Source of the DNA: an uncultured Selenomonadales bacterium | GTDB lineage: Bacteria > Bacillota > Negativicutes > Selenomonadales > Selenomonadaceae | Reading direction: 5' to 3' | NCBI GenBank assembly: GCA_937901445.1 | Contig: CALDHY010000030.1 | Span: forward strand, 1 to 64,000 | Length of the DNA stretch: 64,000 nt | In this document: positions 8,205 through 16,413 of the stretch, one piece after another | How the letters are laid out: each line of letters opens with the position of its first letter | Position numbering within the stretch: the first letter of the stretch is position 1 | Position numbers and translations under genes: made by a program | The notes under the pieces: generated by a model | The model's input: the letters and a program-made list of their open reading frames with translations, nothing else | What the model was told of the DNA's origin: nothing | The model's database searches: none

Positions 8205-9500
8205 ATGAAAATTACCAAGATTTACAAAGATTCGCTTGCTGAAGAATTGGAACTTCAAGTCGGCGATAAAATTTTAAAGATTAACAATCAGACGCCAAAA
8301 GATTTAATTGAACTTAGTTTTTTGTTTGCAGATGAAGAAATTGAACTTTTGGTTGAACATTCCGGCGGCGAAAGGGAAATTATCGCCTTTGAAAAAGATA
8401 TTGATGAAGAAATTGGCGCAGAATTTGAATCCGCCGTTGACAAAATTAAATGCTGTAAAAATCACTGCGTATTTTGTTTTGTCGATATGATCGCGCCGAA
8501 TATGCGTCAAACTTTAAATATTAAAGATGATGACTACCGCCTTTCGTTTTTGTACGGGAATTTTATAACGTTGACAAATTTAACCGACGCAGATTTTAAC
8601 CGTATCAAAAATTTTCATTTATCGCCGCTGTATATTTCGGTTCACTCAATGAATCCTGAAGTTAGGGCGAAAATGCTAAGGACGCCTGCCGCCGGAAAAA
8701 TTCAAACGCACCTTGACAGGTTGCAAAATTGCGGTGTCGAATATCATACTCAAGTTGTACTTTGCCCCAATTTGAATGACGGCGCGGAATTGGATTATAC
8801 AATTTCTGAAATTATGAAACGCCGCCCCTTTGCACAAAGTTTGGCGATTGTTCCTGTCGGAGTTACAAAATATCGCCGTGATAAATTTCCCTTAACGCAA
8901 TTTGACTCCGAAGGCGCGGCAAAAGTTATCGCGCAGGTTGAAAAGTTTCAAAAAAAATCTCGCGCAGAAACCGGCAAAACTTTTGTATATTTGGGCGATG
9001 AATTTTATTTTCTTGCAGGGCAGGAAATGCCGCCCGCCGCCTATTATGACGATTTCCCACAAATTGAAAACGGTATAGGCTTGACGCGCAATTTTATCGA
9101 AGAATTTTATTTAAGGGATAAGGATTACGGGCTAAGGGCTAAGGAATTAAAAATAGATGTAATTTGTGGTACTTCAATTTCAGTTGTCTTGAAAAAACTT
9201 GCTGAAGAGGAAATGCGCCGCAATGAAAATCTTGACGTGCGAATTTTGCCGGTTGTCAATGAATTTTTCGGCAGTAAAATAAATGTTTCAGGGCTTTTAA
9301 CCGGCGGCGATATTATCAACACTCTCAAAAAAAATAATCGCCCTTGCGATAAAATTTTAATTCCTGCAACCGCGCTCCGTTCCGGCACTGAAATTTTTTT
9401 GGACGATGTAACTGTTGACGATATGAGAAAAATTTTCCCTGCAAAATTTCAAGCAATTCACAACGGCGGCGAATTTCACAATAGTTTGATGGTGTTATAG
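8205..9500 (+). CDS. DUF512 family radical-SAM-like protein with N-terminal PDZ-like domain
   Basis: 431 residues from the ATG at 8205. Residues 1-65 are PDZ-like (DSLAEELELQVGDKILKINN). Next comes the cysteine cluster CCKNHCVFCFVDM with the family signature DDDYRLSFLYGNFITLTN, then SPLYISVHSMNPEVR and a C-terminal DUF512 region (TGGDIINTLKK). The cysteine spacing suggests an Fe-S cluster and radical-SAM-like chemistry; no substrate is established. The family is widespread next to der (engA), and that order is seen here. The start choice follows the conserved PDZ beginning; no clear Shine-Dalgarno is visible because a hairpin with a T-run abuts the ATG. Heptad-type repeat units occur inside the gene at 9115-9145. 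Confidence 0.85.
   Translation: MKITKIYKDSLAEELELQVGDKILKINNQTPKDLIELSFLFADEEIELLVEHSGGEREIIAFEKDIDEEIGAEFESAVDKIKCCKNHCVFCFVDMIAPNMRQTLNIKDDDYRLSFLYGNFITLTNLTDADFNRIKNFHLSPLYISVHSMNPEVRAKMLRTPAAGKIQTHLDRLQNCGVEYHTQVVLCPNLNDGAELDYTISEIMKRRPFAQSLAIVPVGVTKYRRDKFPLTQFDSEGAAKVIAQVEKFQKKSRAETGKTFVYLGDEFYFLAGQEMPPAAYYDDFPQIENGIGLTRNFIEEFYLRDKDYGLRAKELKIDVICGTSISVVLKKLAEEEMRRNENLDVRILPVVNEFFGSKINVSGLLTGGDIINTLKKNNRPCDKILIPATALRSGTEIFLDDVTVDDMRKIFPAKFQAIHNGGEFHNSLMVL
9115..9145 (+). repeat. Heptad-type units inside the DUF512 coding region
   Basis: AAGGATTACGGGCTAAGGGCTAAGG-like units, the same as the intergenic TAAGGAC family, are translated in frame (roughly DKDYGLRAKEL). They fall in a non-catalytic stretch without breaking the frame. 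Confidence 0.55.
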
Positions 9501-9576
9501 TGCGTCAGTTTGCTAGTAATAGCTATTCCACTACCACACTATCACACTACCACACTATCCAACTACCACACTACAA
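9489..9576 (+). repeat. Short-unit array, TAGTG family, copy 3
   Basis: A short TAGTG-type arm begins at the DUF512 stop codon; CACTA-type units (CACTACCACA, CACACTATC) then run up to the der ribosome-binding site. The arms can pair imperfectly. Confidence 0.7.
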
Positions 9577-9589
9577 TGGAGGTGATTTA

Positions 9590-10918
9590 ATGAGTAAACC
9601 TATTGTGGCGATTGTCGGGCGTCCGAATGTCGGCAAGTCAACGCTTTTCAATCAAATTGGCAAAAAGCGCGTTTCGATTGTTGACGATATGCCCGGCGTT
9701 ACTCGTGACAGAATTTATATGGATGCAAATTGGCTTGAACACGATTTTACTTTGATTGACACCGGCGGGATTGAAATTTATTCCAACGGCAATAAAATTG
9801 TTGACGAAATACGCGCGCAGGCTAATATTGCTATGGATGAAGCTGACGTTATTATTTTTGTGGTTGACGGTCGCGCAGGTTTAACCGCTGCAGATGAAGA
9901 TATTGCAAAAAGTTTGCGCGGTACAACCAAGCCGATTGTTGTTGCAGTAAATAAAATCGACAGCACGCAACTTGAAGTTGATTCTTACGAATTTTACAAT
10001 TTGGGACTCGGCGATCCAATTCCAATTTCGGCAAGTAACGCGCTTAATCTTGGCGATTTATTGGATGAAGTCATAAAAAATTTTCCCGCAAATGATTCTG
10101 AAGTTATTGACGAAGACGAAATTAAAATTGCCGTGATAGGGCGTCCGAATGTTGGTAAATCTTCACTTGTCAATAAACTTTTGGGCGAAGAGCGCGTTAT
10201 AGTTTCAGATATTGCCGGTACAACCCGCGACGCCATTGACACACATTTTTTCAAGGACGGCACAAAATTTACATTGATTGATACGGCAGGAATGCGCCGA
10301 AAATCTAAAGTCGAAGATGCCGTTGAATATTACAGCGTTATGCGTTCATTGCGTGCGATTGACAGGGCGGACGTTGTTTTAATGTTGATTGACGCGCCCG
10401 CCGGAATTACCGAGCAAGATAAAAAAATTGCCGGCTACGCGCACGATAGCGGCAAAGGTTGCGTTATAATCGTCAACAAATGGGATATTTTCCCTGACAA
10501 GCACGATAAATCTACAAACAGATTCACTGACGATTTACGCGCCGAAATTGGATTTTTGCAATACGCGCCGGTTTTATATTTAAGCGCGTTGACAGGGCAG
10601 CGCGTCGATAGAGTTACAGAATTGGTAAAATTCGTCGTCGAACAACAAACAATGCGTATTCAAACAAGCGTATTAAATGAATTGATTAGAGACGCAACGG
10701 CAGTAAACCCGCCGCCAACTAAAAAAGGTAAGCAACTGAAAATTTTATTTATGACGCAAGCTGACATTTGCCCGCCGCGTTTTGTAATTTTTGTCAACGA
10801 TCCTGAACTTATGCATTTTTCTTACTTGCGATTCATTGAAAATAAACTGCGCGACACTTACGGCTTTGAAGGAACGCCGCTAAAATTTGTCATTCGCAAA
10901 CGCAATGAGGAAGAATAA
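9590..10918 (+). CDS. der: Ribosome biogenesis GTPase Der (EngA)
   Basis: Der carries two tandem GTPase domains and acts in 50S subunit assembly. GTPase 1 begins KPIVAIVGRPNVGKSTLFNQ with DTGG and NKID. GTPase 2 (about residue 180 on) has IAVIGRPNVGKSSLVNK, DTAGMRRKSKV and NKWD. A C-terminal KH-like domain (VNPPPTKKGKQLKILFMTQ) ends in the YLRFIENKLRDTYGFEGTP motif. Length 442 is normal. The start at 9590 has GGAGGTGAT upstream; the longer frame from 9500 would translate repeat DNA. It is followed by a short heptad repeat and the dipeptidase gene. Confidence 0.97.
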   Translation: MSKPIVAIVGRPNVGKSTLFNQIGKKRVSIVDDMPGVTRDRIYMDANWLEHDFTLIDTGGIEIYSNGNKIVDEIRAQANIAMDEADVIIFVVDGRAGLTAADEDIAKSLRGTTKPIVVAVNKIDSTQLEVDSYEFYNLGLGDPIPISASNALNLGDLLDEVIKNFPANDSEVIDEDEIKIAVIGRPNVGKSSLVNKLLGEERVIVSDIAGTTRDAIDTHFFKDGTKFTLIDTAGMRRKSKVEDAVEYYSVMRSLRAIDRADVVLMLIDAPAGITEQDKKIAGYAHDSGKGCVIIVNKWDIFPDKHDKSTNRFTDDLRAEIGFLQYAPVLYLSALTGQRVDRVTELVKFVVEQQTMRIQTSVLNELIRDATAVNPPPTKKGKQLKILFMTQADICPPRFVIFVNDPELMHFSYLRFIENKLRDTYGFEGTPLKFVIRKRNEEE

Positions 10919-10935
10919 GGACTAAGGATTAAGTA
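10914..10935 (+). repeat. Heptad-type array at the der stop codon
   Basis: Three TAAGGAC/TAAGGAT-like units begin with the der TAA stop codon. Confidence 0.6.
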
Positions 10936-10960
10936 AATTTTTTTAAGGAGTGATTTTTTT

Positions 10961-11680
10961 ATGAAGAAAATTTTTAAATTTATGACAGGCTTGCTCATTG
11001 CGGCAATGCTGGCAATTTCGCCGGTATCTGCGCAACGTTCAACCACGCCGGACGATTCAACCGGCTTTGTAGTTTTGGCTGACGTTGTTCCGGATATTAT
11101 TCAAGAGATAAGATATTTTTCAACTTATAATTTTGTCGGAGACAGAATCGAAGGCTACGATCAACCTGTAGCGTTAATGACGATTGAAGCCGCCAATGCT
11201 TTAAAAAACGTTTCTGACGAAGTTAAACAACACGGCTACCGCTTGAAAATTTTTGACGCCTACCGCCCGCAATCTGCAGTAGATCACTTTGTACGTTGGG
11301 GCAAAGATTTGGCTGATTATCGTATGAAATATTATTTCTATCCTAACGTTGACAAGTCCAGATTATTTATCGAAGGCTATATTGCAGAATTTTCAGGGCA
11401 CAGTCGCGGCTCGACAGTCGATTTAACTTTGTTTGATATGGCAACCGGTAAAGAAGTCGACATGGGCGGTACTTTTGATTATTTCGGTGAACTTTCACAC
11501 CCTGACTACAGAGGCAACCTTACTGCTCAACAGATTAAAAATCGTCAATATCTGCGCGACGTTATGATTAAGCACGGATTCAAGCCGCTTGAAACTGAAT
11601 GGTGGCACTTCACGCTTGAAAATGAACCGTACCCCGACACTTACTTTACTTTTTCAGTTACTGATTTAAAAGATTTTTAA
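10961..11680 (+). CDS. Exported D-alanyl-D-alanine dipeptidase (VanX/DdpX family, peptidase M15D)
   Basis: It is predicted to hydrolyse free D-Ala-D-Ala outside the cytoplasm. A signal peptide (MKKIFKFMTGLLIAAMLA...VSA) is cleaved near residue 24. The zinc-site pattern of VanX is complete: SGHSRGSTVDL gives His147 and Asp154, and EWWHF gives Glu213 and His216; DAYRPQSA carries the conserved Arg. Length 239 fits DdpX/VanX-like enzymes. No vanH/vanA or vanRS genes are nearby, so a nutritional or peptidoglycan-recycling role is more likely than glycopeptide resistance. AAGGAG lies before the ATG; plsY follows 17 bases later. Confidence 0.88.
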   Translation: MKKIFKFMTGLLIAAMLAISPVSAQRSTTPDDSTGFVVLADVVPDIIQEIRYFSTYNFVGDRIEGYDQPVALMTIEAANALKNVSDEVKQHGYRLKIFDAYRPQSAVDHFVRWGKDLADYRMKYYFYPNVDKSRLFIEGYIAEFSGHSRGSTVDLTLFDMATGKEVDMGGTFDYFGELSHPDYRGNLTAQQIKNRQYLRDVMIKHGFKPLETEWWHFTLENEPYPDTYFTFSVTDLKDF

Positions 11681-11697
11681 TTTCGGAGGTGTTTTAA

Positions 11698-12279
11698 TTG
11701 TTGGCGTTAATTTTAATTTTAATTTTAAGTTATCTTATCGGTTCCATTCCGAGCGGTTTAATTGCCGGAAGAGCAATTTGGCATAAGGATTTAAGGCATT
11801 ACGGCAGCGGCAATATCGGCGCAACAAATGCTTACCGCGTACTTGGCACAAAAGGCGGCGCGTTAGTTTTCTTGATGGACTTCCTTAAAGGCGAATTGGC
11901 GGTTGTCCTTGCAAGTACTTTTTGCGGCACGCCTTCAACTATGATTCTTGCCGGTTTCTTTGCGATTGTCGGTCATATGCACAGCATTTTCTTGAAGATG
12001 CAGGGCGGCAAGGGCGTTGCAACTTCTTTAGGCGTCATTACAATTTTAATGCCGAAAGTTGCAGTAATTATCGTTATTGTTTGGGGAGCGATTGTTTTTG
12101 CTACAAGGTACGTTTCACTCGGTTCAATCACTGCCGCGCTTATGACGCCTATTCTTGCAATGGCTTTCAGTTATCATAAGTATTACGTTATCTTCAGCAT
12201 TGTTGCTGCCGCGTTCATTATTATCAAGCACAAAGATAACATTGCACGTATCAGAAAAGGCAGGGAAAACAGGTTTTAA
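11698..12279 (+). CDS. plsY: Acyl-phosphate:glycerol-3-phosphate acyltransferase PlsY
   Basis: PlsY transfers the acyl group of acyl-phosphate to glycerol-3-phosphate in the membrane, making lysophosphatidate for phospholipids. The 193 residues carry several membrane helices and the three family motifs: GSGNIGATNAYRVLG, DFLKGELAV and GHMHSIFLKMQGGKGVATSLG. The start is a TTG at 11698 with GGAGG upstream, so the first residues are a hydrophobic LALILILIL stretch. In many genomes plsY follows der, as here with one gene between. Confidence 0.95.
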   Translation: MLALILILILSYLIGSIPSGLIAGRAIWHKDLRHYGSGNIGATNAYRVLGTKGGALVFLMDFLKGELAVVLASTFCGTPSTMILAGFFAIVGHMHSIFLKMQGGKGVATSLGVITILMPKVAVIIVIVWGAIVFATRYVSLGSITAALMTPILAMAFSYHKYYVIFSIVAAAFIIIKHKDNIARIRKGRENRF

Positions 12280-12306
12280 AGGCTAAAGGCTAAGGAATAG
12301 GGGAAA
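12277..12306 (+). repeat. Heptad-type array after plsY
   Basis: AGGCTAA/GGCTAAGGAATAGG units start at the plsY stop codon and end at the ribosome-binding region of the next gene. Confidence 0.6.
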
Positions 12307-12313
12307 GTGAAAA

Positions 12314-13714
12314 GTGAAAAGGTTTATTCCAACTTTAATTTTTATCGCCTTTGACTATGTGGCTATTGTTGCCGCCGAATTTGTATCTTTCTTCATTCGT
12401 AACAGCGTGGATTTTTGGAACAACGCCTATTATTTTTATTCCTATTCCTATATTTTAATTTTTATACCTGCCCTGTTTATAATTTTTTTATCGCACTCTC
12501 ATTCTTACAGACAAATGCAACCTATCGTTGACACAATGCGAGATATTTTTCTTGCGGTGTTTTACGGCTGGATTGCGTCAATAATTTTGATTTACTTTCT
12601 TAAAGCCGGTAACCAAGCTTCACGGCTTTTTATTTTTTTGTTACTTTGTACGGTCTTAACCAATGTTTGCCTGTTCAGATACGCCGTGCTGAAATTTTTC
12701 AAACTCAAAAATATTTTCACTGAAGATATTATCGTTGTAGGCGCGGGATTGACGGCTGAACGGCTTTTAAAATTTTGGCGTGAAGATTTAGGCTATCGCT
12801 ATAACATTCTCGGCTTTGTTGACGATCACCCCGTGTCGAAAATTTTACCTGAACAATTTAAAATTCTCGGCGGCTTTTCCGCGTTAAAAAGTATCGTAAA
12901 TAAAAAAAGCGTCAACACCGTTATTATCGCCGCGCCCGGTATCAACAAAACTATTCTGCAAGATTTAATTTCAAGTATTCAGCACGTTGTAGAAAATATT
13001 TCTTTCATTCCTGATTTAATCGGTACGCCAATGAGCAGCGTCAACCCGTCGATTTTATTTACTGAAAAAATTTTAATGCTGAATCTTAGAAACAATTTGG
13101 CTAATCCCTACAACAGATTTTTCAAGCGCGTTTTCGATATTTTTTTTACGGCTGTTGGCGGCACTTTGATTTTGCCGTTCGTACTGTTGATAATTATTGC
13201 CGTTGCATTTGACCAACGCGGCAAAGTAATTTTCGCACATCGCAGAGTTGGTGTTGCCGGTAAACATTTTTATTGTTACAAGTTTCAAACTATGCGCCCC
13301 AATTTCGACTTGCAAAAATATCTTGAACAGAATCCCGCCGCCAAAAAAGAATGGAATGAATCTTTTAAGTTGACTGACGACCCGCGCGTTACTAAGTTGG
13401 GAGCGTTTTTAAGGAAATATTCACTTGACGAATTGCCGCAACTTTTTAACGTTTTGAAGGGCGATATGTCGCTTGTCGGTCCGCGCCCCATTGTTGATGA
13501 TGAAGTTTCAAAGTACGGCAAATTTATTCGTGAATATTTTATGGTTTTGCCGGGAATTACCGGTATGTGGCAAGTTTCAGGGCGTAGCGATACTACCTAT
13601 GAAGAGCGCGTTCAAATGGATGTTTGGTACGTGCGGAATTGGTCTGTTTGGATTGATATGCTGTATCTTTTTAAAACAGTTAAAGCCGTTATTTCGGCGC
13701 GTGGCGCGTATTAA
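12314..13714 (+). CDS. Exopolysaccharide/O-antigen polyprenyl glycosylphosphotransferase (WbaP-like)
   Basis: It is predicted to transfer a sugar-1-phosphate from a nucleotide sugar to undecaprenyl phosphate, starting assembly of a surface polysaccharide. Residues 1-120 hold four membrane helices, residues 130-240 a CoA-binding-like Rossmann domain (IIVVGAGLTAERLLKFW), then another membrane helix. The catalytic bacterial sugar transferase domain starts at KRVFDIFFTAVGG and has YKFQTMRPN, LRKYSLDELPQLFNVLKGD, SLVGPRP and PGITGMWQVSGRSD. Length 466 is typical. The GTG at 12314 is used as start. No other polysaccharide genes are adjacent; the sugar cannot be inferred. Confidence 0.88.
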   Translation: MKRFIPTLIFIAFDYVAIVAAEFVSFFIRNSVDFWNNAYYFYSYSYILIFIPALFIIFLSHSHSYRQMQPIVDTMRDIFLAVFYGWIASIILIYFLKAGNQASRLFIFLLLCTVLTNVCLFRYAVLKFFKLKNIFTEDIIVVGAGLTAERLLKFWREDLGYRYNILGFVDDHPVSKILPEQFKILGGFSALKSIVNKKSVNTVIIAAPGINKTILQDLISSIQHVVENISFIPDLIGTPMSSVNPSILFTEKILMLNLRNNLANPYNRFFKRVFDIFFTAVGGTLILPFVLLIIIAVAFDQRGKVIFAHRRVGVAGKHFYCYKFQTMRPNFDLQKYLEQNPAAKKEWNESFKLTDDPRVTKLGAFLRKYSLDELPQLFNVLKGDMSLVGPRPIVDDEVSKYGKFIREYFMVLPGITGMWQVSGRSDTTYEERVQMDVWYVRNWSVWIDMLYLFKTVKAVISARGAY

Positions 13715-13747
13715 AAATTTTTTATTTTATAAATGTAATTTCTTTTT

Positions 13748-13896
13748 TAAATGTACTTTCTTTGACCGAGCCTCAAAGAAAGTACCAAAGAAAACGCGTG
13801 CCCGCGCAGGGCACTGAGTTTACTGTACGCTCGAAGTGGGGCTTCCGCCACCTCGTACGCTCCAACGTTACCCGAACCCGTGCAAAGCGCGGGCGG
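13748..13896 (+). repeat. ~150-bp dispersed structured repeat, copy A
   Basis: About 80 percent identical by eye to 44417-44567. It opens with the inverted repeat GTACTTTCTTTGA/TCAAAGAAAGTAC and ends with the outer pair GCCCGCGC/GCGCGGGC enclosing GGGGCTTCCGCCACCTCGTA. Both copies lie in convergent intergenic gaps and in the same orientation. The opening hairpin has paired substitutions between copies. No protein is likely: the frame is not conserved. Confidence 0.8.
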
Positions 13897-13919
13897 ATTT
13901 CAGTCAGATATTTTTCTTT

Positions 13920-14294
13920 TCAGTATTCGGAAACAACTTCAAAGGCGTTTTCAATGTGATTAATTTTAAAATCTTTGCCGACTGCAAAAATTTCTATCAC
14001 GTCAAAGCGGCAGGCGCACTCACAAAAATTTTCATCTTGCAAAAAAACGCTTGCCGCCTCAATAATTTTTTTCTGTTTACGAATATTTACAGCCTCCGCC
14101 GGTGTACCCTTGCTAATATTTGAGCGCGTCTTAACTTCGACAAAAATAATTACGCCGTCCTTTTCGGCGATTATGTCAATTTCAGCCGAGCGAATACGAA
14201 AATTTTTTTCAAGAATTTTATAGCCGTGATTTTCAAGAAAAGTTGCCGCCAAATTTTCGCCTGTATTGCCCAAATTTTTTGTAGTGTTTGACAT
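13920..14294 (-). CDS. yraN: UPF0102 family protein YraN (endonuclease-like fold)
   Basis: 124 residues, the normal size. The family pattern NLGNTGENLAATFLENHGYKILEKNFRI and EIDIIAEKDGVIIFVEVKTR carries the restriction-endonuclease-like E...D...ExK residues. Function in cells is not settled; a structural link to Holliday-junction resolvases is known. The ATG at 14294 directly follows the TAA of the nitroreductase gene with no spacer, indicating translational coupling. Heading into 13.9 kb it faces the structured repeat. Confidence 0.88.
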   Translation of the reverse strand: MSNTTKNLGNTGENLAATFLENHGYKILEKNFRIRSAEIDIIAEKDGVIIFVEVKTRSNISKGTPAEAVNIRKQKKIIEAASVFLQDENFCECACRFDVIEIFAVGKDFKINHIENAFEVVSEY

Positions 14295-14807
14295 TTAAAT
14301 TTCATCAACCGCTTCAGAAATTGCGCGGCGTTCAGTATGGCGAGAGGCGGGCGTTGCATCTTCAGCGGCGTAACCGACGGGGAAAATTGCAATTAATTCG
14401 TAGTCTTGCATTTCGGGGATTAATTCTTTAAGTTTGGGCGCGTCAAAATATCCTACCCAAGTTGTATCGAGCCCTTCAGCTTTTACGGCAAGCATTAAAT
14501 GAGTTGCAACTATTGCGCCGTCAATATCTGCGTAGTTTAAGCCGTCGAACGGGCGCACGAACGCTTTATTTTTCAAAACGCCGACAACAAAAACCATTCC
14601 CGCGCCAAATGTAAAGTTGGTTGATTTTTTTACTTTTGCCATTGATTCGGCTGAAGTGATTTTCCAAATTTTGTACGGCTGATTGTTTTTGGCAGTTGGT
14701 GCCGCAATAGCCGCCTGTAAAATACGTTCAATTTTTTCCGGTTCAATCGGCTTATCTGTTAATTTTCTGCAAGAATATCTTTCCTGCGCCAATGTTAAAA
14801 AATCCAT
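14295..14807 (-). CDS. Nitroreductase-family FMN oxidoreductase
   Basis: 170 residues with the nitroreductase fold: RYSCRKLTDKPIEPEKIERIL (FMN phosphate contacts R/S-R), AAIAAPTAKNNQPYKIW, and the C-terminal YDAPKLKELI-like and IFPVGYAAE stretches typical of small family members. The enzyme would reduce quinone- or nitro-type compounds with NAD(P)H; the true substrate is unknown. The start at 14807 is preceded by GGGAGG at nine bases; the longer frame to 14831 would include that site. It is the first gene of a two-gene unit with yraN. Confidence 0.85.
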   Translation of the reverse strand: MDFLTLAQERYSCRKLTDKPIEPEKIERILQAAIAAPTAKNNQPYKIWKITSAESMAKVKKSTNFTFGAGMVFVVGVLKNKAFVRPFDGLNYADIDGAIVATHLMLAVKAEGLDTTWVGYFDAPKLKELIPEMQDYELIAIFPVGYAAEDATPASRHTERRAISEAVDEI

Positions 14808-14884
14808 TAAATTTACCTCCCAAAAATCCAAAAAGTTTGATTTATTTTAACAAAAAATTTTATTTATTGAAAGGATTTTTTCAA

Positions 14885-14913
14885 ATAAAAAAGTCTGCCG
14901 ACTTCGACAGACT
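14885..14913 (-). terminator. Rho-independent terminator of purF
   Basis: On the minus strand AGTCTGTCG and CGGCAGACT pair and are followed by six T; it lies about 40 bases past the purF stop. Confidence 0.8.
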
Positions 14914-14954
14914 CAAAAAATTTCCTACAAATTTTGATATAACAAATTTAAAAT

Positions 14955-16388
14955 TTATTTATCAAAATCGCCGCGTATATCTTCAACCGGCGGAGCGATA
15001 GGATAATTTCCACTGAAACACGCATCACAAATTGGCAAGCCGCCCGCCATTTCTTTTAAACATTCAAGCGGCAAATATCCAAGTGAATCCGCGCCAATAA
15101 CTTTGCAAATTTCCTCAACAGTTCGATTATTGGCGATTAACTGATTTTCGCTGGGTATGTCAATTCCAAAATAGCAAGGGTGGTAAAACGGCGGGCTTGA
15201 AACTCTCATATGAACTTCAGCCGCGCCCGCGTCACGCAACATATTTACAATTTGGTTGCTGGTTGTGCCGCGTACTATTGAATCATCAATCATTACGATT
15301 TTTTTACCGGCAACAACCTCGCGCAGGACGCTTAATTTAACTTTGACACTTTGCACGCGCGTTGATTGTTTCGGCTTGATAAAAGTTCGCCCGACGTAAG
15401 TATTTTTAGTAAAAGCAATACCGTAAGGAATCCCCGACTCCATCGAATAACCGACCGCCGCCATATTTCCGGATTCAGGAACGCCGACAACCAAATCTGC
15501 GTCAACGGGATGAGTTTTCGCCAAAAGTTTACCGGCAATGATTCTGGACTTTGTAACGCTCATACCGTCAAAAGTTGTATCAGGGCGGCAAAAATAAATA
15601 TATTCAAAAACGCAACGCGCCGTTTTATCTTTTTCAATAGACAAATCCATATTAGATTTAATTTCGCCGTTGGGTAAAATCGTTACAACTTCGCCCGGCA
15701 AAACGTCACGAACAAATTTAGCGTTAATAGTTTCAAGGGCGCAAGTTTCAGAAGTAATAATATAGGCGTTATCCATTTTGCCTATAACAAGCGGGCGAAA
15801 ACCGAAAGGATCTCTTGCACCAATTAATTTGCGCGGGCTTGCAATAACCAGCGAATAGGAGCCTTTGACTTTTTTTAAAGCTTTAACGGTTGCCTCTTGT
15901 ACGGAGCGTGAATGAATCCTTTCGCGTGCAATGTGGTAGGCGATAGTTTCAGTGTCGGTTGTAGTTTGAAAAATTGCGCCGTTCATAGCCAATTCTCGTC
16001 TAAGTTGCGGCGTATTAACCAAATTTCCATTGTGCGCAAGCATCAGCGTACCTTTTAAATAAGCCAAAACGAGCGGCTGTGCATTTTCACGATTTGACGC
16101 GCCGGCAGTTGAATATCGAACGTGCCCGACGCCCAAATTTCCTTTCAGCGTCATTAAATTACTTTCCTTGAAAACTTGATTGACGCGCCCCAAATCTTTT
16201 TGACAAAGTACCCTGTCTTTGCCGTCGAAAGTATCAGTTACGGCAATTCCCGCGCTTTCCTGCCCGCGATGTTGCAGAGCGTAAAGCCCGTAATAAATAG
16301 TTGGGGCCACGTCGCCGCCGTCCAAATCGTACATACCGAAAACGCCGCAAGCCTCCCCTACTGAAATTTCCATATCGCCAAAATCCAT
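14955..16388 (-). CDS. purF: Amidophosphoribosyltransferase (glutamine PRPP amidotransferase)
   Basis: PurF makes 5-phosphoribosylamine from PRPP and glutamine, the first committed step of purine synthesis. A 13-residue propeptide precedes the nucleophile Cys14 (EACGVFGMYD), as in the self-processing Bacillus-type enzyme. The glutaminase half has LQHRGQESAG and GVGHVRYST. The PRPP half has the VMIDDSIVRGTT loop. Four cysteines placed as in B. subtilis (one in FEYIYFCRP, one in PPFYHPCY, two in ICDAC) suggest the oxygen-labile 4Fe-4S form. GGGAG precedes the ATG. It stands alone, away from other pur genes, with a promoter at 16473-16500. A riboswitch-like leader was not seen. Confidence 0.96.
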   Translation of the reverse strand: MDFGDMEISVGEACGVFGMYDLDGGDVAPTIYYGLYALQHRGQESAGIAVTDTFDGKDRVLCQKDLGRVNQVFKESNLMTLKGNLGVGHVRYSTAGASNRENAQPLVLAYLKGTLMLAHNGNLVNTPQLRRELAMNGAIFQTTTDTETIAYHIARERIHSRSVQEATVKALKKVKGSYSLVIASPRKLIGARDPFGFRPLVIGKMDNAYIITSETCALETINAKFVRDVLPGEVVTILPNGEIKSNMDLSIEKDKTARCVFEYIYFCRPDTTFDGMSVTKSRIIAGKLLAKTHPVDADLVVGVPESGNMAAVGYSMESGIPYGIAFTKNTYVGRTFIKPKQSTRVQSVKVKLSVLREVVAGKKIVMIDDSIVRGTTSNQIVNMLRDAGAAEVHMRVSSPPFYHPCYFGIDIPSENQLIANNRTVEEICKVIGADSLGYLPLECLKEMAGGLPICDACFSGNYPIAPPVEDIRGDFDK

Positions 16389-16413
16389 TAAAAAATCTCC
16401 CTTCGGTCGCTTT

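Noticed and set aside
9500..9589. N-terminal extension of Der
   Set aside because: It would translate TAGTG/CACTA repeat DNA; a perfect GGAGGTGAT site marks the start at 9590.
10961..11680. Vancomycin-resistance vanX
   Set aside because: The dipeptidase is exported and has no vanR/S/H/A neighbours; resistance VanX is cytoplasmic.
13762..14123. Short plus-strand frames over the structured repeat and yraN
   Set aside because: They cross the repeat and the antisense of yraN, have no ribosome-binding site and differ between the two repeat copies.
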